A DNA stretch of 5,082 nucleotides from ANME-2 cluster archaeon (GTDB lineage: Archaea > Halobacteriota > Methanosarcinia > Methanosarcinales > Methanocomedenaceae). Under the pieces are notes generated by a model. That model was given only the letters and a program-made list of their open reading frames with translations, did no database searches and was not told the DNA's origin. Of the stretch, positions 1 through 5,082 are shown piece by piece (positions within the stretch are counted from its first letter, which is position 1; every line of letters begins with the position of its first letter). Both the position numbers and the translations under genes were made by a program. The stretch is taken from NCBI GenBank assembly GCA_023544605.1, contig JAMJFQ010000023.1, positions 1 to 5,082 of the forward strand, in the 5' to 3' direction.

Positions 1-53
1 TCCACAAGGTTCCACACAAAGGAATCCTTATTGTTCACGAACAGTACCTTCAT
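1..53 (-). CDS. trpG: Anthranilate synthase component II, glutamine amidotransferase subunit (partial, N-terminus only)
   Basis: Only the first 17 codons and two bases are present; the gene continues past the left edge. The translation MKVLFVNNKDSFVWNLV matches the conserved opening of TrpG/PabA-type class I glutamine amidotransferases (first beta strand, then the N-x-D-S-F-x-x-N-L element). TrpG releases ammonia from glutamine and passes it to TrpE, so its place directly after trpE fits. The ATG overlaps the trpE stop codon as ATGA, and GGAGGG lies just upstream (minus strand, 61-56), only about 2-3 bases from the start. This layout suggests translational coupling that would keep the two subunits in balance. 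The catalytic Cys-His-Glu triad lies outside the window, so activity cannot be judged. A PabA role in folate synthesis is possible from this stretch alone, but the trp context argues for TrpG. Confidence 0.9.
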   Translation of the reverse strand, partial: MKVLFVNNKDSFVWNLV

Positions 54-1642
54 GTCCCTCCCCCCAGCGCCTTTATCATGGCAGCCATCTTCCGCTCGGT
101 CTCGTTATACTCATAGGTAGGGTCAGAATCAGCAACAATTCCCGCTCCTGCCTGGATATATGCCTTGCCTCCCTGCATGATCACCGTGCGGATAACGATG
201 GCAAAATCCGCATCCCCGTTCAGGGAATAATAACCAACACCGCCGCCATATGGACCTCTGGCAACGGTCTCCAGCTCGTCAATGATCTCCATGGCCCGGA
301 TCTTTGGTGCCCCTGACAGCGTGCCGGCAGGAAAAATGGCACGGGTAGCATCGAACTGGTCGCACTCATCCCGCAGCAACCCTGTCACTGTACTCTCTAT
401 GTGCTGCACATGGGAATACTTCAAAGCACTCATGAAATCTTCTACTTTCACCGTACCGGGCCTGCTGACCATTCTCACATCATTTCGCCCCAGGTCAACC
501 AGCATCACATGTTCTGCTCGTTCCTTCTCATCACTGAGCATCGTTTGTGCAAGCTGTTCATCTTCCTCTGGTGTGGCACCACGGGGGCAAGTACCTGCAA
601 TAGGATTCGTTATTACTTTCCCGTTGTGTACGGTCATCAATGTTTCCGGACTTGCACCGATGATCCCCGTACCATCGAACTCGAACAGGTACATATAGGG
701 ACTGGGGTTCACTTCCCTTAATGTATGGTAAATTTCCATGGGGGTCTGCTTAATATCCAGTTCATATCTACGGGATGGGACCACCTGGAAGATGTCTCCA
801 TCAATGATATGCTGCCGGGCACGCCTTACAGCCTCTTCGTACTGTAACTGGTCCATATTACAGACCATATCCCCTATCACAGATGTCTGGGGTCCTGGTG
901 AAAATTCAATATGCTCTGCCTTTTGAACAATGTCCAGCAGTTTTTCTGCATCATCCTTTGCTTTTAGATAAACCGATGCGGCATCATCGTCCACATCAAT
1001 GAACGGCGTTATTACCACATGGATGATATCGGTCAGGTGGTCGAACACCACAGTCCTGCTCACCAGGGCGAATTGAGCATCAGGGTAATCGGACATATGC
1101 GCCGACCTTTTATCCAACCAGCAGTCATGGACCAGGTCATAGGAGTTGAACCCTATAATGCCGCCGAGAAATGTCTGACGATCAAAGGTAGTGCTGTTTA
1201 AGAACTCGGCACCTTTAGCAGGAAAAGCCGCCCTTACAGCATCCAGGGTATCAAATCCCTGTTTGATGGGTCCGGTCACATAGTTCTTATGGTCTTTCTC
1301 CTTCCTGGCCTCACACACACTACCCAGATTCTTTAAAACGTGCTTTACTAAAGGGGTAAGCACCGGGTATTCAAGTGTTACCACTCTGTCCTTAACCGTC
1401 ACCACAGCATCCGGGTCAGCTCCAACAAAAGAGAACCTGGCATGACGCTGTTCCTTCTCTACCGATTCCAGTAAATATGAATACTTGCATGCTCCGTCGT
1501 TGTGCTCCTGAAGAGCAAGATACAGTTCAAATGGCGTGCATCGTGCACTGGTCTTTATACTTACCTGGATGATGGCAGGTCTGTTCCCGTTGGCCAGATT
1601 ACAGAACTCGGTTTGTGTCAGATCTAACTGTGCTTCAGTCAT
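50..1642 (-). CDS. trpE: Anthranilate synthase component I
   Basis: This 530-residue protein, close to the usual TrpE length of about 500-520, makes anthranilate from chorismate using ammonia supplied by TrpG. The N-terminal domain (about 25-240) carries LLES at 57-60, a motif of the tryptophan feedback pocket in characterised TrpE proteins; NPSPYM at 312-317 supplies the other side of that pocket, so feedback inhibition is likely. The chorismate-binding domain (about 265-525) shows DGDIFQVVPS (281-290), GASPE (329-333), PIAGTCPRG (347-355), DEKERAEHVMLVDLGRND (371-388, with the likely catalytic His378), HIESTVTG (414-421), GTLSGAPK (440-447), GPYGGGVGY (463-471) and the Mg-binding EYNETE region (511-516). 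The usual PIAGTR reads PIAGTC here. The ATG start has AGGGG seven bases upstream (1654-1650), and the gene's first 8 bp overlap the end of trpF. PabB and isochorismate synthase are less likely given LLES, NPSPYM and the trp neighbours. Confidence 0.98.
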   Translation of the reverse strand: MTEAQLDLTQTEFCNLANGNRPAIIQVSIKTSARCTPFELYLALQEHNDGACKYSYLLESVEKEQRHARFSFVGADPDAVVTVKDRVVTLEYPVLTPLVKHVLKNLGSVCEARKEKDHKNYVTGPIKQGFDTLDAVRAAFPAKGAEFLNSTTFDRQTFLGGIIGFNSYDLVHDCWLDKRSAHMSDYPDAQFALVSRTVVFDHLTDIIHVVITPFIDVDDDAASVYLKAKDDAEKLLDIVQKAEHIEFSPGPQTSVIGDMVCNMDQLQYEEAVRRARQHIIDGDIFQVVPSRRYELDIKQTPMEIYHTLREVNPSPYMYLFEFDGTGIIGASPETLMTVHNGKVITNPIAGTCPRGATPEEDEQLAQTMLSDEKERAEHVMLVDLGRNDVRMVSRPGTVKVEDFMSALKYSHVQHIESTVTGLLRDECDQFDATRAIFPAGTLSGAPKIRAMEIIDELETVARGPYGGGVGYYSLNGDADFAIVIRTVIMQGGKAYIQAGAGIVADSDPTYEYNETERKMAAMIKALGGGT

Positions 1643-2336
1643 AAGAATGCCCCTGTGCCTGTTCGATGAAGGCCTTTACCTTTTCTTCATCCTTATTTCT
1701 GCCAGTTTCCACACCCGACGCGGTATCTACAGCATAAGGTCTCACAGTCCTGACAGCCTCGGCTACATTATTAGGATTCAGGCCGCCTGCCAGTATGATT
1801 GGCAACTTCGAGCCTGCTGTTATAGCCCTGCTTATGGTCCAGTCATGAACAACTCCTGTACCCCCTGTCTTGCCATCAACTTTCGTATCCAGCAATATTG
1901 CATCGGCTGTATTTTCTAATTCTGATATATATTCAAGAGTTTTGTCTACATCAGTATCCTGGGTGATATGAACCGTTGTTATGAGCTTCAAGCGGACTGA
2001 CCTTTTTATTCCCTGCAATTCTTCAATACTCATCGAACTATGGACCTGCACTGCATCAGGTCTCACATACTCTATCAATTCCAGTGCATGTTCCTTATCA
2101 TCGGGCATACACACCATGACCGTAGTTACCAAAGGTGGGGTGGCTGCTACCAGGTTCCGGGCAGTTTGTCTATCGATTTTGCGTGGTGTGTTGACCGGCA
2201 CCTCAGTAATGAATCCAACGGCATCTGCTCCGTAGCGCACTGCCATCCGGACCGAGATCGGATCCTTCAGACCGCATATCTTAACCCTGGGAAGGGAAAG
2301 GTCAGAGAACACCTGGTCGCCTATTGCTCTTTGCAT
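1635..2336 (-). CDS. trpF: Phosphoribosylanthranilate isomerase
   Basis: This 233-residue single-domain (beta/alpha)8 barrel enzyme converts N-(5-phosphoribosyl)anthranilate to CdRP, the third step of tryptophan synthesis. Visible family motifs are VKICGL at 18-23 with the likely general base Cys21, QVHS at 97-100 (QLHG in many relatives), LLDTKVDGKTGGTG at 148-161 with the likely general acid Asp150, and the phosphate-binding stretches ILAGGLNPNNV (181-191) and VDTASGVE (203-210). Both catalytic residues are present. The chosen ATG lies 6 bp after the trpD stop and gives about 16 residues before the first barrel strand, longer than in many TrpF proteins, which start a few residues before KICG. 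A GTG at codon 9 (2312-2310) is an alternative start, but neither has a strong Shine-Dalgarno site; GTGAG, overlapping the trpD stop, is the best candidate for the ATG. The gene's last 8 bp overlap trpE. Confidence 0.96.
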   Translation of the reverse strand: MQRAIGDQVFSDLSLPRVKICGLKDPISVRMAVRYGADAVGFITEVPVNTPRKIDRQTARNLVAATPPLVTTVMVCMPDDKEHALELIEYVRPDAVQVHSSMSIEELQGIKRSVRLKLITTVHITQDTDVDKTLEYISELENTADAILLDTKVDGKTGGTGVVHDWTISRAITAGSKLPIILAGGLNPNNVAEAVRTVRPYAVDTASGVETGRNKDEEKVKAFIEQAQGHSYD

Positions 2337-2342
2337 GAGTTC

Positions 2343-3371
2343 TCACAGATATTTATTCAACTGGTCAGGTTCACCAGCAGTTTTTACAAAATCTTTCAGC
2401 TTTTCCAATCCCGCATTATTATCTATGGTCTGCTGTGCCAGTTCTACGCCGTCTTTCAGGTCAGATGCCTTTTCACCTACAACAAGCGCTGCAGCTGAGT
2501 TCATGACAACAATGTCCCGTTTAGCCCCTTTTTGACCTTTCAATATTTTCACAATATCAGCTGCATTCTCCTGTGGTGTCCCGCCTTTGATATCAGAAAG
2601 TAATGCCCTGTCGATTCCCAGTTCTTCAGGAGTTAATGAATAGGATTCTACATTCCCGCCGTTCAGTTCAGCTACGGTGGTTTGCCCGAGGTTGGATATC
2701 TCGTCCAGGCCGCTGCCGTGTACCACGAACGCACGTTTGGTGCCCAGTATATTGAGCACATTTGCCATGGTGATGCAAAGCGACTCATCGAACACTCCTA
2801 TTACCTGGGCTTTGGCATTTGCAGGGTTTGTCAGCGGTCCCAGGATGTTGAACACGGTACGCACGCCCAGTTCCTTCCGGGGTCCTCCCACCCGTTTCAT
2901 TGAAGGGTGGAACACGGGGGCCAGCATGAACCCTATCCCTGCCTGTTCAATGGACTGTTCAACTTTTACAGGGGGCAGGTCGATGCTCACACCCAGTTCT
3001 TTTAGTACATCTGCACTTCCCGATTGAGAAGTAATTGAATAGTTACCGTGCTTGGCCACAGGTACTCCGGCCGCCGAAGTTACGATAGCTGACGCCGTGC
3101 TCACATTGATGGTATGGGATGAATCTCCGCCTGTGCCGCAGGTATCCACCAGCGTGCCGGTGACCTTTGGGTTGATGGTATTGGCTGCCTTTTTCATACC
3201 CCTGGCCAGACCTGCGATCTCACTGGACGATTCACCTTTCATCTTCAGAGCTATAAGGAATGCGCCTATCTGGGTATCTGTAGCATCGGCAAAGATACTA
3301 CTAATGGCAGATTCGGCTTCGTCTGATGTCAGGTCTTGCCCTGACGTTATTTTCTGGATAAAGTCCTGCAT
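2343..3371 (-). CDS. trpD: Anthranilate phosphoribosyltransferase
   Basis: This 342-residue enzyme transfers phosphoribose from PRPP to anthranilate, the second step of tryptophan synthesis; the length is typical for a stand-alone TrpD with no TrpG fusion. The N-terminal helical domain (about 1-65) includes the KMKGES turn (43-48). PRPP and Mg sites follow: DTCGTGGD (76-83), NVSTASA (89-95), KHGN (107-110), SGSADVL (117-123) and GLDE (221-224), whose Asp223/Glu224 are the expected metal ligands. The anthranilate site includes HPSMKR (155-160), Arg165 in GGPRKELGVR, and NILGPLTNP (175-183). The loop after KHGN reads YSITSQSG where many bacterial enzymes have RAVSSRSG, a mild variation. Thymidine phosphorylase, of the same fold, is excluded by DTCGTGGD and HPSMKR. 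It is the first gene of the operon, starts at ATG with GGTGAT five bases upstream, and is read from the TGTACA-containing control region. Confidence 0.98.
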   Translation of the reverse strand: MQDFIQKITSGQDLTSDEAESAISSIFADATDTQIGAFLIALKMKGESSSEIAGLARGMKKAANTINPKVTGTLVDTCGTGGDSSHTINVSTASAIVTSAAGVPVAKHGNYSITSQSGSADVLKELGVSIDLPPVKVEQSIEQAGIGFMLAPVFHPSMKRVGGPRKELGVRTVFNILGPLTNPANAKAQVIGVFDESLCITMANVLNILGTKRAFVVHGSGLDEISNLGQTTVAELNGGNVESYSLTPEELGIDRALLSDIKGGTPQENAADIVKILKGQKGAKRDIVVMNSAAALVVGEKASDLKDGVELAQQTIDNNAGLEKLKDFVKTAGEPDQLNKYL

Positions 3372-3376
3372 AATAG

Positions 3377-3382
3377 ATCACC
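3377..3382 (-). promoter_or_regulatory. Ribosome binding site of trpD
   Basis: On the minus strand this reads GGTGAT, complementary to the anti-Shine-Dalgarno end of archaeal 16S rRNA, and it lies five bases before the ATG at 3371. It supports that start and a leadered transcript. Confidence 0.7.
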
Positions 3383-3389
3383 AGTTTAA

Positions 3390-3429
3390 TGTATGGTATT
3401 GTACACTGTTGTATATAGTTGTACACTAT
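3390..3429. promoter_or_regulatory. Four-unit 10-bp TRP-box-like operator array
   Basis: Four head-to-tail 10-bp units begin at 3390, 3400, 3410 and 3420: TGTATGGTAT, TGTACACTGT, TGTATATAGT and TGTACACTAT. All share TGTA at the start and T at position 10. Units 2 and 4 contain the perfect palindrome TGTACA (3400-3405 and 3420-3425), exactly 20 bp apart, so they face the same side of the helix. TGTACA is the TRP-box word bound by the TrpY repressor ahead of the Methanothermobacter trp operon (known for that genus). Here the array spans the region between the trpD TATA box and the predicted transcription start, where a bound protein would block RNA polymerase. Control by tryptophan is inferred. 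No regulator gene is visible in the window. Confidence 0.75.
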
Positions 3430-3437
3430 ATTTATAG
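3427..3437 (-). promoter_or_regulatory. Promoter of the trpDFEG operon (TATA box)
   Basis: The minus strand reads CTATAAATATA, a good archaeal TATA box, preceded by an A-rich BRE-like CAAAAA (3443-3438). A start about 25 bases downstream would fall near 3405-3409, giving a leader of roughly 35 bases that contains the GGTGAT site. The box touches the end of the last 10-bp operator unit, so TBP binding and operator occupancy probably compete. The start position is inferred, not seen. Confidence 0.7.
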
Positions 3438-3447
3438 TTTTTGACAT

Positions 3448-3466
3448 CAAAACAGTTATAATATAT
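3448..3466 (+). promoter_or_regulatory. Promoter of the divergent unknown gene (BRE/TATA)
   Basis: CAAAACAG followed by TTATAATATAT resembles an archaeal BRE plus TATA box on the plus strand. A start about 25 bases downstream would fall near 3485-3490, leaving a leader of about 20 bases. The operator array lies upstream of this TATA box, so a bound regulator need not repress this direction and might even activate it. GAGGT at 3493-3497 is the probable ribosome binding site, ten bases from the ATG. Confidence 0.55.
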
Positions 3467-3507
3467 GCTTATGCATTAAGGAAATACAACAAGAGGTTTG
3501 GTCATAA

Positions 3508-4413
3508 ATGAATCAAAAAACTGGTATCCAGATAATAGCTGCCTTCATGATACTGTCCATGGTTCTATCATCAGTGGCTTATTTTATTGGCAACGATAGT
3601 TCATATAATGGAGATAATCAATTTATCAATAATGTAAACGATGATTATTTTAATATTGCCGGTAAACAAGTATTCCACAGTTTTAATTCCATAACCGATG
3701 GACTGCAAATGTCAACTCCGAACGTCACATCAGCCCAGTTCATTGATGTGGAGTATATTTCATTCACTGCTTTTTCACCCTGGCATGAACAACTGCCTGG
3801 CAATATTACCACAGTAAAAAAGTTATCAAGCAGTGAAGTAAGTGCTCTCTACCAGACATCCACGTTACAGATGTATTATGCACAGTTGCCTAAGGACGAT
3901 ATAATACTTCTGAGCACTATGAGTCCAAAGAAAATACCCGACAATTTCATGCCTACGTATTCTAACGATGGTCAATATATTATTTTAGAACGCAGTTTTG
4001 ATTTCAGTGGATTTAATGTCATGGGTGAACCTACTATTTACACCAATACCCGCAAAACCATCGAAGATGTCCTTACCATAATTGAAAGCTGGGCTGTGCC
4101 TGCTACGGCCTATGATACATTCTTACCTGTGTTGAACCATTCTGCTGAATATTGTGAATACCAGGTTGTAAACTCACAGGTCGATTTTGCTGACCTGTAC
4201 TATATGGGTATGCACCGAAATGATGATGGTAATTTTACCAGAACCACGGTTTACTATAATCCTACAGAAGAAACCCTGTCACATATTCAGGAATATGCAG
4301 ATGGTGGCATTGAGAAAGGATTTACTCAGTATGAGGTTACGCTGGATGGGAATATTGTTAAAGTAGTATTGACCGGTCAGTTATCACAGGTAATTGATGA
4401 AGATATCAGTTGA
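3508..4413 (+). CDS. Unrecognised exported or membrane-anchored protein
   Basis: I do not recognise the family of this 301-residue protein. Residues 1-5 carry a positive charge (Lys4) and are followed by a hydrophobic segment at about 7-27, which would act as an uncleaved N-terminal anchor or a signal peptide; no clear lipobox Cys is present. The rest is hydrophilic, acidic and rich in Asn, Tyr and Thr, with five N-X-S/T sequons (Asn29, 72, 99, 210, 242), as expected for a protein outside an archaeal cell. There is a single Cys (216), so no internal disulphide. Predicted character is mixed alpha/beta, with alternating strand-like stretches such as YIILERSFDFSG (157-168) and NIVKVVLTG (282-290). 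No HTH is visible, so it is not an obvious trp regulator. It is divergent from trpD across a 136-bp control region and by eye is more AT-rich than the trp genes. A Shine-Dalgarno-like GAGGT precedes the ATG. Confidence 0.8.
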   Translation: MNQKTGIQIIAAFMILSMVLSSVAYFIGNDSSYNGDNQFINNVNDDYFNIAGKQVFHSFNSITDGLQMSTPNVTSAQFIDVEYISFTAFSPWHEQLPGNITTVKKLSSSEVSALYQTSTLQMYYAQLPKDDIILLSTMSPKKIPDNFMPTYSNDGQYIILERSFDFSGFNVMGEPTIYTNTRKTIEDVLTIIESWAVPATAYDTFLPVLNHSAEYCEYQVVNSQVDFADLYYMGMHRNDDGNFTRTTVYYNPTEETLSHIQEYADGGIEKGFTQYEVTLDGNIVKVVLTGQLSQVIDEDIS

Positions 4414-4426
4414 ACGGTTGTCTTTG

Positions 4427-4454
4427 TCAGGGTGTAGAAAGACCACTGATTTTT
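4427..4454 (+). terminator. Hairpin plus T-run terminator after the unknown gene
   Basis: Fourteen bases after the stop codon, TCAGGGT (4427-4433) can pair with ACC (4442-4444) and CTGA (4446-4449), with one bulged A and an 8-base loop, and TTTTT follows directly at 4450-4454. An alternative stem, GTCTTT with AAAGAC (4420-4425 and 4438-4443), uses some of the same bases. Archaeal termination depends mainly on the T-run, so this is a reasonable 3' end for the upstream gene. Confidence 0.5.
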
Positions 4455-4550
4455 ACGCCAATAATAATGTTTGAGACTGGACTTCATTGCTTTTCAACAG
4501 TAAATTATTAAATAAATCCAGTTCTATTAATTTATTGAAACGATAAATAC

Positions 4551-4564
4551 GCTTAGAAATAAGC
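4551..4564 (+). other. Small perfect hairpin with GAAA loop
   Basis: GCTTA, GAAA, TAAGC forms a perfect 5-bp stem closed by a GNRA-type tetraloop. It sits in the AT-rich gap upstream of the candidate protease promoter, so it may be outside any transcript. It could be chance or a protein-binding palindrome. Another AT-only inverted repeat, AATAAAT with ATTTATT (4511-4517 and 4530-4536), lies nearby and is weaker. Confidence 0.3.
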
Positions 4565-4577
4565 ATATGATAATTGG

Positions 4578-4584
4578 ATATATC
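4578..4584 (+). promoter_or_regulatory. Candidate TATA box of the protease gene
   Basis: GGATATATCA contains a TATA-like core about 60 bases before the TTG start, which would put transcription start near 4605-4610 and leave a leader of about 35 bases. The whole 4414-4642 gap is AT-rich, so other TATA-like strings exist (for example around 4542-4549), and this choice rests on spacing. ATGATA and TATCAT (4567-4572 and 4581-4586) form an inverted repeat across it that could be an operator. Confidence 0.4.
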
Positions 4585-4642
4585 ATTTAACATGACATAC
4601 GTGAAAAACATTATTAAACTTTGCATGGAGTGTTGTTGACAA

Positions 4643-5082
4643 TTGAAAGGTATTTTTATCCTTTTTACTGTTGCAGTGCTTATACAATTGTTAGCCACAG
4701 CCGGTGCTCCGGCTGATGACCAGAAGATACATCCGGAACTTTCTGAACAGATAGCTCTGTCTTTATCAAATAAAAGCGAGGACACGATACGTGTTATCGT
4801 GATAATGAAAGAACAGTACCGTCCGCTTGATGTAGATACCCGGGATTATAAGGATAAGAAGCAGCAGCGTGGGGATACGATAAAAGCCATAAAGCGACAG
4901 TCACAGCTCAGCCAGAGCAATATCAATGCTGCACTGAAGAGTAAAGGGCCTGAAAAAGTGAAGCATACCAAGCCGTTGTGGATAATAAATGGAATAGGGT
5001 TGGATGCAACTCCTGAAGTGATCGAGGAGCTGGCACAGCGGCATGATGTCGCCTATGTTATACCTGATTTTGAAGTGCATCT
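4643..5082 (+). CDS. Secreted subtilisin-like (S8) protease, N-terminal signal and propeptide (partial)
   Basis: An open frame of 146 codons plus two bases runs off the right edge. Residues 1-22 form a signal peptide: Lys2, a hydrophobic core (about 4-17) and small residues with possible cleavage after Ala20 or Ala24. A charged stretch follows, then an I9/subtilisin-propeptide-like domain: a strand IRVIVIMKEQ (49-58), a Lys/Gln-rich helix region (about 68-100), and WIINGIGLDATPEVIEELAQ (113-132), then DVAYVIPDFEV (135-145). The pattern of strand, helix, 'W-x-x-N-G', 'ATPEVIEELA' and 'V-x-Y-V-x-P-D' is what subtilase propeptides show just before the catalytic domain. The Asp-His-Ser triad is outside the window, so the protease call is inferred from the propeptide. 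The start is TTG at 4643 because an in-frame TGA lies at 4637-4639 and the first in-frame ATG would remove the signal peptide. GGAGT (4627-4631) is the likely ribosome binding site, at a rather long spacing of 11. Confidence 0.8.
   Translation, partial: MKGIFILFTVAVLIQLLATAGAPADDQKIHPELSEQIALSLSNKSEDTIRVIVIMKEQYRPLDVDTRDYKDKKQQRGDTIKAIKRQSQLSQSNINAALKSKGPEKVKHTKPLWIINGIGLDATPEVIEELAQRHDVAYVIPDFEVH

Noticed and set aside
282..1201. Several plus-strand open frames of 60-138 codons antisense to trpE
   Set aside because: They are low-complexity Ser/Cys-rich translations opposite a clearly conserved enzyme gene and have no ribosome binding sites or domain motifs.
3390..3429. Possible CRISPR or transposon end repeats
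   Set aside because: The units are only 10 bp with no spacers and no terminal inverted repeats or transposase nearby; position over the trpD promoter fits an operator.
1536..3444. Plus-strand open frames antisense to trpF and trpD (up to 152 codons)
   Set aside because: They are opposite well-conserved enzymes, with no recognisable motifs; one runs into the divergent control region. They are shadows.
3372..3507. Trp-rich leader peptide with attenuator for the operon
   Set aside because: The predicted leader is only about 35 bases and has no small open frame with Trp codons and no alternative hairpin plus T-run.
4637..4639. TGA read through as selenocysteine in front of the protease
   Set aside because: There is no supporting element visible, the codon sits before a complete signal peptide, and a TTG start right after it explains the gene more simply.
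4453..4785. 110-residue open frame on the minus strand
   Set aside because: It lies antisense to the protease signal peptide and the AT-rich gap, has a composition without recognisable domains, and the plus-strand frame has a convincing signal peptide and propeptide. It is a shadow.

Overview
The window looks like a piece of a methanogen-type or anaerobic methanotroph-type euryarchaeal chromosome, possibly Methanosarcinales or a relative. The evidence is archaeal TATA/BRE-type promoters, Shine-Dalgarno sites, TGTACA boxes in front of a trp operon (the operator word known from the Methanothermobacter TrpY regulator), and extracytoplasmic proteins rich in N-X-S/T sequons. The taxon is inferred from these features and not from any database match.

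Layout. Positions 1-3371 hold a tightly packed tryptophan operon on the minus strand, transcribed from right to left: trpD (anthranilate phosphoribosyltransferase), trpF (phosphoribosylanthranilate isomerase), trpE (anthranilate synthase large subunit), then the first 17 codons of trpG (glutamine amidotransferase subunit), which runs off the left edge. trpD and trpF are 6 bp apart, trpF and trpE overlap by 8 bp, and trpE and trpG overlap as ATGA. Together they make anthranilate from chorismate (TrpE+TrpG), attach phosphoribose (TrpD) and isomerise the product (TrpF). trpC, trpB and trpA are not in the window and may lie beyond trpG.

Positions 3372-3507 are a divergent control region. It holds a TATA box for each direction and four head-to-tail 10-bp units that each start with TGTA, two of them carrying perfect TGTACA palindromes. 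This is the most interesting signal in the window: a helically phased operator array lying between the trpD TATA box and the trpD start codon.

Positions 3508-4413 (plus strand) encode a 301-residue protein with one N-terminal membrane segment, exported or membrane-anchored, that I do not recognise. A hairpin followed by T5 lies just after it. A 229-bp AT-rich gap (4414-4642) has a candidate promoter, and the right end (4643 to the edge) encodes the signal peptide and I9-like propeptide of what is probably a secreted subtilisin-family (S8) protease, cut off before its catalytic domain.

I saw no RNA genes, mobile elements or CRISPR arrays, and no clear evidence of a new multi-gene system. The enzymes are ordinary; the novelty, if any, lies in the operator array and the unknown exported protein.
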